Shown in pieces: positions 8,133 to 17,147 of a stretch of DNA of 64,000 bases; within the stretch, counting starts at the first letter, position 1, and every line of letters starts with the position of its first letter. The translations under genes and the position numbers were made by a program. The notes beneath the pieces are model-generated. The model made no database searches. It was not told the DNA's origin and saw nothing but the letters and a program-made list of their open reading frames with translations. Origin of the DNA: Fidelibacterota bacterium (GTDB lineage: Bacteria; Pseudomonadota; Alphaproteobacteria; Rhodospirillales; Rhodospirillaceae). The stretch spans positions 1 to 64,000 of the forward strand of contig CANJMF010000016.1 in assembly GCA_947475895.1 (NCBI GenBank), read 5' to 3'.

Positions 8133-9302
8133 ATGAACACCCAATCACTCAAGTCGCGGAAGCCGTCGACGCGTTTGTGCCTCATGGCGGGTGCAGCGGC
8201 GATTGCGCTTTGTGGCAGCGGATCTTTTGTTCGTGCCGAGGGCAGCGATACCGCGCCGCCGAACCGTTCCATCGCCTACACGTTTTATGATCTTCGCTGG
8301 GCGATCCATGAAACGAAGGACACGAAAGAAGAATGTCCCGATGGATTGGCCATTGTTGGTCCGCGTGAATACTTCAAACTTAAGTTTCCTGAAGACGGCA
8401 CTAAACGGACGCAGAAGGAAACCGAGCTCGCGATGGAGGGCGAGGTCTTCTGGCCGAATACCGATCCCGACACCACGCATTTCCGCCTGGCCGGTGGGAA
8501 GACAGCGCCCGGTCTCAACCTCGACGGCAAAACCAAGCCCACGGATTTCACCTCGCCCGACGGCAAGCCGGGCGTGGACAATGAATTGTTTCGCGTCATC
8601 GGCTGTATTGGAAACTATCGCAGCGGCGCCGTGATCCTGACTTACGATATGCAGCATTATAAACAATCGACCTCGGTACGCTCGCTGATCGAAGTGACCG
8701 ACGTCGATAGCCTTGTGAACGACGATGACGTAACCGTTACGACTTATCGCGGGCGCGACATCTTACAGGTCGATGCGTCGGCGAACTCGTTTGCCCCAGG
8801 CGCGTCTCAGCGCCTTGATTTGCGCTGGGGCAAGGAATTCATTTCCCAAGCGAAGGGCAAAATCGTCAACGGCGTTCTGTCGACCGAACCGATCAAAGAA
8901 CTTCGTATCCCTGACGAATCGTTGGCCTTTATTTCGGGGTCCGTCGAAAGAATGCGAGACGCCCGATTTGAACTGAAATTGACGCCGGACAGCGCCGAGG
9001 GTGTGATTGCAGGGTACGCCGATCTTGAAACGTTCTATGCCAATCGTGCCCGCAACTGGAGTTCGCATCACCTGTCTTATGCGTCGCAGACTCAGCAGCT
9101 TGTGTACAAACAGCTACGTAAGTTTGCGGACGCTTACCCCGACCCAAAAACAGGTGAGAACACCGCGATTTCATCGGCCTTCAAAGTCAAAATGATCGAG
9201 ACACGCATTTTGCGGTCAGAAAAAGAGGTTGCCGAAACGAAAGGCGAGCCGTCCAGCAGCCAGTTCGCGAGTGACTCGTCGCGCGCGGGTTCGCCGAAAT
9301 AA
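8133..9302 (+). CDS. B1: secreted protein of an unnamed family
   Basis: I do not recognise this 389-residue family. It has a signal peptide (about residues 1-35), RSIAYTFYD, KEECPDG near residue 58, GLNLDGKTKPTDFTSPDG around 127-145 followed by a GVDNELFRVIGC block, DVDSLVNDDDVTVTTYRG, KIVNGVL, and a C-terminal helical part (LVYKQLRKFADAYPDPKTGENTAISSAF). The acidic Asp/Asn-Gly segments could bind metal such as calcium (inference). The ATG at 8133 has GAGGA upstream; a longer in-frame opening from 8049 would overlap A1. Close paralogues are B3 at 46269 and, more divergent, B2 at 26831. It lies directly behind A1, presumably in one transcript. Confidence 0.8.
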   Translation: MNTQSLKSRKPSTRLCLMAGAAAIALCGSGSFVRAEGSDTAPPNRSIAYTFYDLRWAIHETKDTKEECPDGLAIVGPREYFKLKFPEDGTKRTQKETELAMEGEVFWPNTDPDTTHFRLAGGKTAPGLNLDGKTKPTDFTSPDGKPGVDNELFRVIGCIGNYRSGAVILTYDMQHYKQSTSVRSLIEVTDVDSLVNDDDVTVTTYRGRDILQVDASANSFAPGASQRLDLRWGKEFISQAKGKIVNGVLSTEPIKELRIPDESLAFISGSVERMRDARFELKLTPDSAEGVIAGYADLETFYANRARNWSSHHLSYASQTQQLVYKQLRKFADAYPDPKTGENTAISSAFKVKMIETRILRSEKEVAETKGEPSSSQFASDSSRAGSPK

Positions 9303-9612
9303 TTTGAAGGCCGGCGCAAGGCAGCCAGTCGCGACACAGCAAAGATACGTTGCGAGGTCGTTTATTGCTGCGGGCGCCGGATTCAAACGCGTCCTAACGC
9401 ATTCAACGTGATTGGCTTGCTCTTTCTCGAAGATGATTTGAGAAAGATGCGCTGCGGTCGATGTAGTCATTGCGATATTTCGTCACTGTCGCGATCTTTT
9501 CCGCTGTATTTGGCGCTTCGGGCCCGAATCACTGAAGCGTGACCATCGTGCGGCTGTCGGTTACACTCGCGGGCAGTTTTATATCCCTTCTTATTTCCCC
9601 CTCGGAGGACAC
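9303..9612. other. intergenic region before the molybdenum hydroxylase/sox operon
   Basis: No gene is supported. A 7-base inverted repeat CTTTCTC/GAGAAAG lies near 9422-9447, without a T tract. GGAGGA directly before 9613 is the ribosome-binding site of the next gene. The promoter of the long operon should be here. Confidence 0.5.
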
Positions 9613-10086
9613 ATGGCGACGTTGACCATTAATGGTGAAAAGCGCGAGGTGGATGTTGAATCCGACACGCCGCTTCTTTGGGTTTTGCGCGAACAGTTAG
9701 CGCTCACCGGTACCAAGTATGGCTGCGGCATTGCTCAATGCGGCGCCTGTACGGTCCATATCGACGGCGTCGCGACGCGCTCATGCGCCATGCCGGTCAG
9801 CGCCGTGACCGCCGACCAAAAGATCACGACGATCGAAGGCCTGTCTCCCGATGGTTCGCACCCTGTTCAGAAAGCCTGGCTGGCTCTGGATGTGCCGCAA
9901 TGCGGGTTCTGTCAGTGCGGTATGATCATGGCCGCGACGGCATTGCTGAAAAACAATCCGAACCCAACCGATGCCGACATCGATGCCGAGATCACCAACA
10001 TCTGCCGCTGCGGCACTTACAACCGCGTGCGCGAAGCCATCAAAACCGCAGCCACGTCGATCCGCGAAGGGAAGGTGGCGCTATGA
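9613..10086 (+). CDS. [2Fe-2S] small subunit of a xanthine-dehydrogenase-family hydroxylase (IorA-like)
   Basis: A 157-residue protein with the two-cluster arrangement of the small subunit of molybdenum hydroxylases: a plant-ferredoxin-like domain with CGIAQCGAC (residues about 40-50) and a helical domain with CGFCQCG and CRCGTYNRV. It passes electrons from the Mo site in the next gene product to an acceptor. No FAD subunit is present, which matches the two-subunit isoquinoline 1-oxidoreductase/aldehyde-type enzymes that use cytochromes. It overlaps the next gene by ATGA, indicating translational coupling. Confidence 0.93.
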   Translation: MATLTINGEKREVDVESDTPLLWVLREQLALTGTKYGCGIAQCGACTVHIDGVATRSCAMPVSAVTADQKITTIEGLSPDGSHPVQKAWLALDVPQCGFCQCGMIMAATALLKNNPNPTDADIDAEITNICRCGTYNRVREAIKTAATSIREGKVAL

Positions 10087-12257
10087 CACATCTCGAAAAT
10101 CTTTCCCGCCGCCGGTTTGTAGTCGGTTCTGCGGCCGCTGTCGGCAGCCTCTCGTTAGGCTTTCATATTCCGCTCGCTCAAGCCGCGGCAGCAGCGGCGC
10201 TTCCCCCCGAAGTGAACGCGTGGGTGGTAGTGAAGCCCGACGATGCGATTGTTATCCGCATCGCGCGCTCTGAAATGGGGCAGGGAACACTTACTGGTCT
10301 CGCACAACTCGTGGCTGAAGAGCTGGAGTGCGATTGGTCCAAGGTGACAACCGAATACCCAACGCCGGGCCAAAACCTCGCCCGTAATCGCGTATGGAAA
10401 GACTTCTCCACCGGCGGCAGTCGCGGTATTCGCTCCTCGCACGATTATGTGCGCTTGGGAGGCGCAGCGGCGCGAGAAATGCTCATCGCAGCGGCCGCGC
10501 AAGGTTGGAAAGTGCCGGCAAGTGAATGCAAGGCATCAAAGAGTGTCATTACACACGCTGCCAGCGGCCGCACCACCACATACGGTAAGGTCGCCATCGT
10601 CGCCGCGACAATGAAAGTGCCGGAGAAGATTTCGCTGAAGGATCCGAGCACATGGACCATCGCCGGAAAGCCTCTGCCGCGTCTGGACACAGCCGACAAG
10701 CTGACCGGAAAGCAGATTTACGGCATGGATATCAAGCTGCCCGGAATGCTGAGCGCGGCCGTTACGGCGTGCCCTGTCTTCGGCGGAAAGCTTGTGAGCT
10801 TCGATGCCACGGCGGCCGAGAAAATGCCGGGCGTCAAAAAGGTGCTGAAGGTCGACGACACCGCCGTCGCCGTTGTGGCCGATACGTGGTGGCGCGCGAA
10901 GACCGCGTTGGATGCGCTGCGTATCACCTGGGACTATGGTCCGAACAAAAAGGTGGATACGGCGTCGATCAATAAAATGATGACTGAGGGTTTGGACGCG
11001 AAGGAAGCGTTCGTCGGCTCCAACCTGGGCAATGCGCCCGGTCTCATCAAAGACGCTAAGAAAACCGTGACGGCGACTTATGCATATGGGTTTCAAAATC
11101 ACGCTTGCATGGAATCCATGAATGCGACGGCGCTCTACACGCCGGAAAAACTGGAAGTCTGGGTGCCGACACAAAACGGCGAAGCCAGCCTTGCGGCGGC
11201 CGCCGAAGCCAGCGGTCTGCCGGTGCAGAAGTGCGATGTCTATAAGATGCACTTGGGCGGCGGTTTTGGGCGGCGCGGATTCCAAGACTTCACAAAACAG
11301 GCCGTGAGTATCGCCAAGCAGATGCCGGGCATACCGGTGAAAATGATCTGGTCGCGCGAGGAAGACATGTTGCATGGGGCTTATCACCCCAAGACGATGT
11401 GCAAATTGACCGGCGTGCTGGACGAGCAGGGCAATATAAAGGCCATGCATATGCGCATCTCCGGCCAGTCGATTCTGGCGGCAGTGCGGCCCGAAGGGAT
11501 GCAGGGCGGTATGGACCCGGCCGTGTTCCAAGGATTGAATGTGGACGGAGCGGAAGGCGCGTTCACTTATAAAATCGATAATCTTCTGATTGATCACGCG
11601 ATGCGTAATACGCACATCCCGCCCGGCTTCTGGCGCGGTGTGAACCTCAATCAGAATGCGATTTATGTTGAGTGCTTCATTGACGAATTGGCGCACGCGG
11701 CAAAGCAGGACCCTGTGGAATTCCGGCGGAAGTTGCTGGCGCATAACCCCAAGGCTCTCAACGTTCTTGAAACCGTAGCGAAGGGCATCGGCTGGGATAC
11801 CAAGCCGGCGCCAGGCGTAAGTCGCGGCGTTGCGCAAATCATGGGCTTTGGTAGTTACGTGGGCGCGGCGGCTGAAGTGTCCGTGACGAACGGGAAGCTG
11901 AAAATTCACCGCATCGTTGCCGCGACCGACTGCGGCCACGTCGTCAATCCGGCGCAGGTTGAACGTCAGGTCGAAGGCTCGTTTGCCTATGGTTTGGGAT
12001 CGGTGCTGTATAACGAATGCACTATTCGGGAGGGCAGGGTCGAGCAGACCAACTTCCATAACTACGATGTGATCCGCATGGCAGCGATGCCAAAGGTCGA
12101 AACCATCCCAATTCCGTCGGGCGGATTCTGGGGCGGTGTCGGCGAGCCGACAATTGCAGTGGCAGGGCCAGCGGTTCTGAACGCCATTTTCGCTGCCACC
12201 GGCAAGCGCTATCGCACTCTGCCGGTGTTCAGGCATTCCGACTTGCAGAGTGTTTAA
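10083..12257 (+). CDS. Tat-exported molybdopterin subunit of a xanthine-dehydrogenase-family hydroxylase (IorB-like)
   Basis: This 724-residue large subunit has a twin-arginine signal ([14 protein letters not shown]...) and the molybdopterin cytosine dinucleotide hydroxylase domains: [29 protein letters not shown] and a C-terminal [11 protein letters not shown] segment with the expected catalytic-Glu position. It should hydroxylate a heterocycle or oxidise an aldehyde; the substrate is unknown. The start at 10083 overlaps the small-subunit stop; the reading frame stays open upstream but that is only shadow. The Tat signal on the large subunit implies that the folded complex is carried to the periplasm. 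It overlaps the cytochrome c gene by 8 bases, so that cytochrome is the likely acceptor (inference). Confidence 0.92.
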   Translation: MTHLENLSRRRFVVGSAAAVGSLSLGFHIPLAQAAAAAALPPEVNAWVVVKPDDAIVIRIARSEMGQGTLTGLAQLVAEELECDWSKVTTEYPTPGQNLARNRVWKDFSTGGSRGIRSSHDYVRLGGAAAREMLIAAAAQGWKVPASECKASKSVITHAASGRTTTYGKVAIVAATMKVPEKISLKDPSTWTIAGKPLPRLDTADKLTGKQIYGMDIKLPGMLSAAVTACPVFGGKLVSFDATAAEKMPGVKKVLKVDDTAVAVVADTWWRAKTALDALRITWDYGPNKKVDTASINKMMTEGLDAKEAFVGSNLGNAPGLIKDAKKTVTATYAYGFQNHACMESMNATALYTPEKLEVWVPTQNGEASLAAAAEASGLPVQKCDVYKMHLGGGFGRRGFQDFTKQAVSIAKQMPGIPVKMIWSREEDMLHGAYHPKTMCKLTGVLDEQGNIKAMHMRISGQSILAAVRPEGMQGGMDPAVFQGLNVDGAEGAFTYKIDNLLIDHAMRNTHIPPGFWRGVNLNQNAIYVECFIDELAHAAKQDPVEFRRKLLAHNPKALNVLETVAKGIGWDTKPAPGVSRGVAQIMGFGSYVGAAAEVSVTNGKLKIHRIVAATDCGHVVNPAQVERQVEGSFAYGLGSVLYNECTIREGRVEQTNFHNYDVIRMAAMPKVETIPIPSGGFWGGVGEPTIAVAGPAVLNAIFAATGKRYRTLPVFRHSDLQSV

Positions 12258-12555
12258 GCCGACGCTCCTAGTCGCGGTGTTAACAGTGACCGCTCCGGCT
12301 TTGGCCGGGGCGGCATCTGTTGTACCGCCTGCGGGCGCAGCGTCTTGCTCCGGCTGTCACCGCGCGGACGGTACAGGGTCCATGCCCAGCCTCGCGGACC
12401 TTCGCGTGGAGGACGTTGTATCGGCTGTTTCTGAATATCGCAGCGGTGCACGGCCGGCGACGGTCATGGATCGTCTCGCAAAGGGATTTTCCGATGAAGA
12501 AATTCGCGCCATTGCCGCATGGATTGCGGCGCAAGGGCGGAACACCAAGCCGTAG
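12250..12555 (+). CDS. small exported cytochrome c, FccA-like
   Basis: This 101-residue protein starts at GTG 12250, inside the end of the previous gene. It has a signal peptide ending ALAGAA, one heme site CSGCH near residue 33, and a short class I cytochrome c fold with GTGSMPSLADL and a C-terminal IRAIAAWIAAQ helix. The adjacent flavoprotein gene has the features of the sulfide dehydrogenase flavoprotein FccB, so this could be the cytochrome subunit of a flavocytochrome c. It could also serve the molybdenum hydroxylase upstream. The next gene starts 62 bases before this one ends. Confidence 0.85.
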   Translation: MFKPTLLVAVLTVTAPALAGAASVVPPAGAASCSGCHRADGTGSMPSLADLRVEDVVSAVSEYRSGARPATVMDRLAKGFSDEEIRAIAAWIAAQGRNTKP

Positions 12556-13795
12556 ATACGTTCTGCGGGGATTGGCCGGGAGCGCGGTGGTTCTTGCCTC
12601 GCCCGCTGTTTTGGCGAAACAACCCGCGCAGGTAGTGGTCGTCGGTGGCGGATTCGCCGGCGCGACTGCGGCGCGCACGCTGGCGCTGAGCGACGAAATT
12701 GCCGTCACGTTGATCGAGCCACAAGCGCAATACACCGCATGCCCCTTGAGCAACGCGGTCGTCGGTGGTTTCCGAGAGTTAAAGGCGCAACAGTTCGGTT
12801 ACGACGCATTTCCCAAAAGCCAAATCAAAGTTATCCCTCAACGCGCCATTAGCGTCGACGTGGCGGCGCGCCGCCTGCGTCTGGAGAATGGCACAGAAAT
12901 CACCTACGACCGGCTGATTCTGGCTCCGGGGATCGAGCTGCGGTTCGACGCTTTGAAGGGCTATAGCGAGAAGGCAGCCGAAACACTGCCGCACGCTTGG
13001 AAGGCCGGGGAACAAACCTTGCTGTTGCGGCGACAATTGGAGGCCATGAGCAATGGCGGTGTTGTCGTGATGTCGGTGCCGGCCAATCCCTACCGCTGTC
13101 CGCCGGGACCTTATGAACGCGCAAGTTTGATTGCCCATTATCTGAAAGCAAAAAAGCCGCGTTCGAAGCTCATTGTGTTGGATGCAAAAGACAGTTTCTC
13201 AAAACAAAAGCTGTTTGAGGCTGCGTGGCAAGAACTCTACCCCGGCCTGATCGAATGGGTGCCGTTGTCGTCCGGCGGTCAAGTTGTCGAAGTTGACGCT
13301 GCGACGAAAACGCTGATCACGGATTTCGGGAAGCACAAAGCCGCGGTGGCCAACATTATTCCACCGCAGAGCGCTGGTCAGTTCGCGCACATCGCGGGTG
13401 TCGCGGATAATACGGGCTGGTGTCCCGTCGATCCGATCACGTTTGAATCTCGCCTACAGCCGAATATCCATGTCATCGGCGACGCGATCATTGCCGGCGG
13501 TATGCCGAAGTCGGCGTTCTCTGCCAACAGTCAGGCGAAGGTATGCGCGAGCGCCGTGATGCAGCTTCTTCGCGGTGAAACGCCGCTTGGCCAAAAGCTG
13601 ATCAACACCTGTTACAGCCTCGTCGCTCCGGATTATGGCATATCCATCGCCGGCGTTTTCGAGCCGCGCAACGGCCTTTTGACAGAAGTGGCGGGTGGTG
13701 TCAGCCCGGCCGCCAAGCCGCGGGATTTCAGAGCTCAGGAGGCACGCTACGCGCAAGAGTGGTTCGAAACGCTTACGCATGCGGTTTACGGATGA
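12494..13795 (+). CDS. fccB: flavocytochrome c sulfide dehydrogenase flavoprotein (FccB-like)
   Basis: A 433-residue FAD protein with a twin-arginine signal (SRRYVLRGLAGSAVV), an N-terminal dinucleotide fold VVVVGGGFAGATAARTL, and the two Cys of the redox-active pair: YTACPLSN near residue 82 and GWCPVDP near 310. The C-terminus is the FCSD-type flavin-binding tail. In the known enzyme, sulfide is oxidised in the periplasm and electrons pass to the heme subunit. The ATG at 12494 has AAGGGA ahead and gives a complete Tat peptide, but lies within the cytochrome gene (62-base overlap), an unusually deep overlap. The stop overlaps soxX by ATGA. Confidence 0.88.
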   Translation: MKKFAPLPHGLRRKGGTPSRRYVLRGLAGSAVVLASPAVLAKQPAQVVVVGGGFAGATAARTLALSDEIAVTLIEPQAQYTACPLSNAVVGGFRELKAQQFGYDAFPKSQIKVIPQRAISVDVAARRLRLENGTEITYDRLILAPGIELRFDALKGYSEKAAETLPHAWKAGEQTLLLRRQLEAMSNGGVVVMSVPANPYRCPPGPYERASLIAHYLKAKKPRSKLIVLDAKDSFSKQKLFEAAWQELYPGLIEWVPLSSGGQVVEVDAATKTLITDFGKHKAAVANIIPPQSAGQFAHIAGVADNTGWCPVDPITFESRLQPNIHVIGDAIIAGGMPKSAFSANSQAKVCASAVMQLLRGETPLGQKLINTCYSLVAPDYGISIAGVFEPRNGLLTEVAGGVSPAAKPRDFRAQEARYAQEWFETLTHAVYG

Positions 13796-14235
13796 GGCTC
13801 TGCCTGCCATTGATCGCATTGCTTATCGGCGGCGAGGCGACAGCTCAATCTTTGCGGCCTTATCAAATAGAAGCCGACGCCATTACGCAGTCCCTAACCG
13901 GTAAAACTGGGGTAGCTGCGCGCGGACAGGCCATCATTGCCGACCGACAACGCGGACTTTGCCTGCTATGCCACACGGGCGCGTTTCCCGAACCGCATAT
14001 GCAAGGAAACGTGGCGCCGGATTTGCGCGAGGTGGTGGGAACGTTGTCCGCCGGCCAACTGCGTTTGCGGCTCGTGGACATACGGCGCGTGAACCCAGAC
14101 TCACCTATGCCCTCGTTCTATCGCAACGACGGCTTAACGCGCGTCGGCGCGCCCTGGCGCGGCAAGCCCATTCTGGCGGCGGACGAGATCGAAGATGTCT
14201 TGGCTTATCTTTTGACTTTGCAGGAACGTAAATGA
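13792..14235 (+). CDS. soxX: SoxX monoheme cytochrome c
   Basis: A 147-residue exported protein with a signal peptide ending ATAQS, one heme site CLLCH near residue 59, and DSPMPSFYR near residue 103 providing the distal Met, as in SoxX. With SoxA it forms the SoxXA complex that attaches thiosulfate to the SoxY cysteine. The ATG overlaps the fccB stop, and its stop overlaps soxY, so the genes are translationally coupled. The order X-Y-Z-A is the canonical sox order. Confidence 0.9.
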   Translation: MRLCLPLIALLIGGEATAQSLRPYQIEADAITQSLTGKTGVAARGQAIIADRQRGLCLLCHTGAFPEPHMQGNVAPDLREVVGTLSAGQLRLRLVDIRRVNPDSPMPSFYRNDGLTRVGAPWRGKPILAADEIEDVLAYLLTLQERK

Positions 14236-14699
14236 ATCGTCGCGAATTTGTGGCCTGTGTGGGAGGCGTGTTGAGCTTCGTGGCGATCCGCCCGGCGCTC
14301 GCCGCGCGACCGACCTTACTAGAAGCGGTCAATACCTTTACCGGCGGCGTAGAGGTGCGGGCCGGGCGTGTCGCCTTTGATATCCCGCCGCTGGTGGAAA
14401 ACGGCAACAGCGTCGGCGTCATGATAGATGTGGAAAGCCCCGTAACGGCAGAAGATCATGTGAAGCGCATCGCCATTATCAATGAAAAGAACCCCCAAGC
14501 AGACATGATTGTATTTCACCTGAGCCCACAATCGGGTCGGGCGCATGTCTCGACGCGTCTTCGTCTCGCCGACTCGCAAACCCTCATGGCCGTGGCCGAA
14601 ATGAGCGATGGTACATATTGGTCCGCGGCTGCGGACGTTATCGTCACTCTCGCCGCGTGCGTCGAAGGTGTCAGTGAAGGCGGCGGAGGCGTTCCCTAA
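14232..14699 (+). CDS. soxY: SoxY sulfur-carrier subunit with unusual C-terminus
   Basis: A 155-residue protein with a Tat-like signal (NRREFVACVGGVLSFVAIRPALA) and the immunoglobulin-like SoxY fold (PPLVENGNSVGVMIDVESP, VKRIAIINEKNPQ). In the Sox pathway SoxY carries sulfur intermediates on a Cys in a flexible C-terminal GGCGG arm. Here the end reads VTLAACVEGVSEGGGGVP: a Cys is present at the expected distance, but flanked by Ala-Ala and Val-Glu, and a 12-residue tail follows. Whether this arm works like the canonical one is open. It overlaps soxX by ATGA and touches soxZ by one base (TAATG). Confidence 0.88.
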   Translation: MNRREFVACVGGVLSFVAIRPALAARPTLLEAVNTFTGGVEVRAGRVAFDIPPLVENGNSVGVMIDVESPVTAEDHVKRIAIINEKNPQADMIVFHLSPQSGRAHVSTRLRLADSQTLMAVAEMSDGTYWSAAADVIVTLAACVEGVSEGGGGVP

Positions 14700-15025
14700 T
14701 GGCGGCTCCGCGCATCATGGTAAATGTCCCTAAGACGGCCGCGCGAGGCGAGATCGTCGAGATCAAGACGTTGATCGCACACAAAATGGAAACGGGTCAT
14801 CGCATGGGCTTAAACGGCCAGCGTATTCCTCGTGACATCATAAATCGTTTCGAATGCACCTATAATGGCGCGCTTGTGTTCGCGGCGGATCTGTTTCCCG
14901 CAGTCTCCGCCAATCCCTTTATCGCGTTTACGACGGTAGCAGTTGCAAGCGGCACACTGAAATTCCGCTGGGTCGACGACCACGGAAAGGTCTCAACGAC
15001 GAGTGCCAAGATCACCGTGACATGA
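14699..15025 (+). CDS. soxZ: SoxZ sulfur-carrier scaffold subunit
   Basis: The 108-residue product has no signal peptide, as expected, because SoxZ is co-exported with SoxY by the Tat system. Recognisable blocks are GEIVEIKTLIAHKMETGHR near the start, INRFECTYNG in the middle and GTLKFRWVDDHG towards the end, all SoxZ features. It forms the heterodimer that presents the SoxY arm to partner enzymes. Its start shares one base with the soxY stop and its stop overlaps soxA by ATGA. Confidence 0.93.
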   Translation: MAAPRIMVNVPKTAARGEIVEIKTLIAHKMETGHRMGLNGQRIPRDIINRFECTYNGALVFAADLFPAVSANPFIAFTTVAVASGTLKFRWVDDHGKVSTTSAKITVT

Positions 15026-15774
15026 AGCGCTTATGTGTCGTTCTCGCTCTCCTTTCGTCCGGCGCTGTCGCGTCGGATAAACGTTCAGGTGTTGAGTATG
15101 TTTCACCTGAAACGCGAGCGCTTCAGGCGGACGATTTCGCCAATCCAGGCATGCTGTGGGTGGGTGGCGGCGAAGCGTTGTGGAACGAAGCCGTGGGTCA
15201 AACGAAGAAGTCGTGCGCGAGCTGCCATCAGGACGCCAAGCAGACTATGAAAGGGGTCGCGGCGCGCTACCCGGTGTTTGATGAAGTTCGTAAGCGCCCC
15301 ATAGATTTGCAGGGCCGTATCAATCAATGCCGCGTCCGTCGGCAAAAGGCGGCCGCATTCGCTTTCGAGAGCGAGGCGTTGTTGAGTTTGAGCGCTTACA
15401 TTGCGCACCAATCGCGCGGCATGCCTGTGACGCCACCGCGCGATGAGCGTTTGTGGTCCTACATTGAGAATGGCAAGGAACTCTACTTTCGGCGCATAGG
15501 ACAGATCGACATCAATTGCGCAAGTTGTCACGACGCGCGCGCTGGGCAGCGTCTGAGCGGCAATCTCATTCCTGAGGCGCACCCCACCGGCTATCCGATC
15601 TATCGCCTGGAATGGCAGAGCGCGGGATCACTCCAGCGACGCATGCGCGGCTGCATGACGGGCGTGCGTGCCGAGCCATACGCATATGGTTCGCCCGAAA
15701 TGATTAATCTTGAACTATATCTTATGAATCGTGCGGCCGGCTTACCAATCGAAACGCCGGCGGTCAGACCTTAA
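15022..15774 (+). CDS. soxA: SoxA diheme cytochrome c
   Basis: This 250-residue protein has a short signal peptide (ending AVAS), two heme c sites (CASCH near residues 64 and 167), an NQCR Cys that fits the ligand Cys of the first heme, and RGCMTGVRAEPY near residue 211, the site of the active cysteine persulfide ligand. It is thus the diheme form of SoxA, which joins thiosulfate to SoxY together with SoxX. In canonical loci soxB follows; here the next gene, 14 bases on, is a lipocalin-like protein, and no soxB or soxCD is in the window. Confidence 0.93.
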   Translation: MKRLCVVLALLSSGAVASDKRSGVEYVSPETRALQADDFANPGMLWVGGGEALWNEAVGQTKKSCASCHQDAKQTMKGVAARYPVFDEVRKRPIDLQGRINQCRVRRQKAAAFAFESEALLSLSAYIAHQSRGMPVTPPRDERLWSYIENGKELYFRRIGQIDINCASCHDARAGQRLSGNLIPEAHPTGYPIYRLEWQSAGSLQRRMRGCMTGVRAEPYAYGSPEMINLELYLMNRAAGLPIETPAVRP

Positions 15775-15788
15775 AGGGGAGTGCGGCG

Positions 15789-16292
15789 ATGAAAATCTAC
15801 AAGATGCTTATGGCGGCAGCGGTCTTTGTTGCGTTCGCAGGATCGGCAAATGCCCAACGGAAGAACGCGGACTTGATCGGCACGTGGAAGCTGGAATCTT
15901 TCACCACGCGCCATGAAAACGGCACGGTGACCCAAACCTATGGAGAGAATCCCAGCGGTTACGTTGGTTACGCGCCGGACGGAAGAATGTATGCGTTCGT
16001 GGTGCGCGGCGACCGCAAAAAAGCGGGCACCGGCCCGACCAAGGAAGCCGAAGATGCGAAGCTTTTGCGGGGGATGACCGCTTACAGCGGCAGCTATACC
16101 CGCGAAAATTCCACGAAGGTGATTCTCAACTTAGATATCTCAGCGGACGAGGTGCTAACTGGAATGTCGGTGGCGCGTTATATCCTTATCGAAGGCGACA
16201 CTCTGACCCTTTCGCCGGACGATCCGACCGTGAAGAAAGAAACGCGCACGGTTTCCACATGGAAGCGCATTCGTGGCGAGGCTTCTCGCTAA
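15789..16292 (+). CDS. exported lipocalin-like domain protein
   Basis: A 167-residue protein with a signal peptide ending ANAQ and a lipocalin-like beta-barrel domain: LIGTWKLESFTTRHENG at the start, GYVGYAPDGRMYAFVV, YSGSYTRE and a C-terminal TRTVSTWKRI strand. Proteins of this type bind small hydrophobic compounds or remain uncharacterised. A GGGGAG ribosome-binding site precedes the ATG. It is 14 bases behind soxA and likely the last gene of that operon. Its link to sulfur oxidation is only by position. Confidence 0.8.
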   Translation: MKIYKMLMAAAVFVAFAGSANAQRKNADLIGTWKLESFTTRHENGTVTQTYGENPSGYVGYAPDGRMYAFVVRGDRKKAGTGPTKEAEDAKLLRGMTAYSGSYTRENSTKVILNLDISADEVLTGMSVARYILIEGDTLTLSPDDPTVKKETRTVSTWKRIRGEASR

Positions 16293-16427
16293 CTTATACG
16301 CGGCGATGGGCTGGTGAATCGCCCTTATGCAGTCATGAGAAAACGTACGTTGTGGCGCTACTTGCACTGGCTATCGTCTCCGTCGGTCCACGCGCGATGG
16401 GCTTCCGTTTAATAAAGGGAGGAGAAC

Positions 16428-16952
16428 ATGGCCGTTATGCTTGATCAGTTATTAGACCAGTACGACAAAGGTCATCTGAACCGCCGCCAGTTGTTGAAGG
16501 GCTTGGCGCTTGCGACCGGCGGTGCGTTCGCCGGCAACGCGCCCACGGCACAAGCAGCGGATTCGCCGCTGGCCCCCGCGACGACGCTCAATCACGTTCA
16601 TTTAGAGGTCACGGACGTCAATCGATCTGTTGAGTTCTATTCTTTTCTCGTCGGCGCGAAACAGAACGCTAGGCCCGGCATGGTGCATCTGCCTGGGGCA
16701 ACACCGGAACGCGGTTTATGGATGAGCATTCAAAAGGTGAAAGACGGTAAGGCGCCGGGCATCAATCACGTGGCCTACGGCACGGCGATACCCCAATCGG
16801 ACTACCCCAAAGTGGCTGCAGAACTCAAAAAACGCTACCCCATGCTTCCAGAGGCTCGCGTATTTACGACGGAAGCTGCCGGTCAGGAGATATACATCAC
16901 CGATCCAGACGGCATTCAGGTTCAGCTCATGCAGTTGAAGCACAACGGATAG
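16428..16952 (+). CDS. Tat-exported single-domain VOC-family protein
   Basis: The 174-residue product carries a twin-arginine signal (LNRRQLLKGLALATGGAF, with a Tat-type leader of about 44 residues) and one glyoxalase/dioxygenase-type VOC domain: TLNHVHLEVTDVNRSVEFY, NHVAYG and a final DPDGIQVQLMQ. His residues of the usual metal site are present, but the closing Glu of the DPDGxxxEL motif is Gln, so metal binding and catalysis are uncertain. GGGAGGAG precedes the ATG. The enzyme's substrate is unknown. A related two-domain protein is at 21642. Confidence 0.85.
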   Translation: MAVMLDQLLDQYDKGHLNRRQLLKGLALATGGAFAGNAPTAQAADSPLAPATTLNHVHLEVTDVNRSVEFYSFLVGAKQNARPGMVHLPGATPERGLWMSIQKVKDGKAPGINHVAYGTAIPQSDYPKVAAELKKRYPMLPEARVFTTEAAGQEIYITDPDGIQVQLMQLKHNG

Positions 16953-16992
16953 TGTGCGGCCGGCTCGCGTAACACTTTTCGGGTTTACTCCG

Positions 16993-17025
16993 GCGGGGTT
17001 GATGGTTTCGTCAACCTCGCTTTTT
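16993..17025 (+). terminator. rho-independent terminator behind the VOC gene
   Basis: Ten-base stem GCGGGGTTGA/TCAACCTCGC with one G-T pair, loop TGGTTTCG, then TTTTTAATT. It separates the VOC gene from the NHL propeller gene. Confidence 0.85.
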
Positions 17026-17147
17026 AATTATCTCATTCCTTTGTGGGTTCTCCTGCGACCCTGACGAACGTAATGTACGCGACAATCTGCCCGCGCCGTC
17101 GGGCGTAGGCTGCGAAGTTCTGTTTTTAAATAAGGGGAAGGAATCAC

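Noticed and set aside
10536-12236. A 566-codon open frame on the minus strand.
   Set aside because: It is antisense to the molybdopterin subunit gene, has no domain features and follows the codon bias shadow of that gene.
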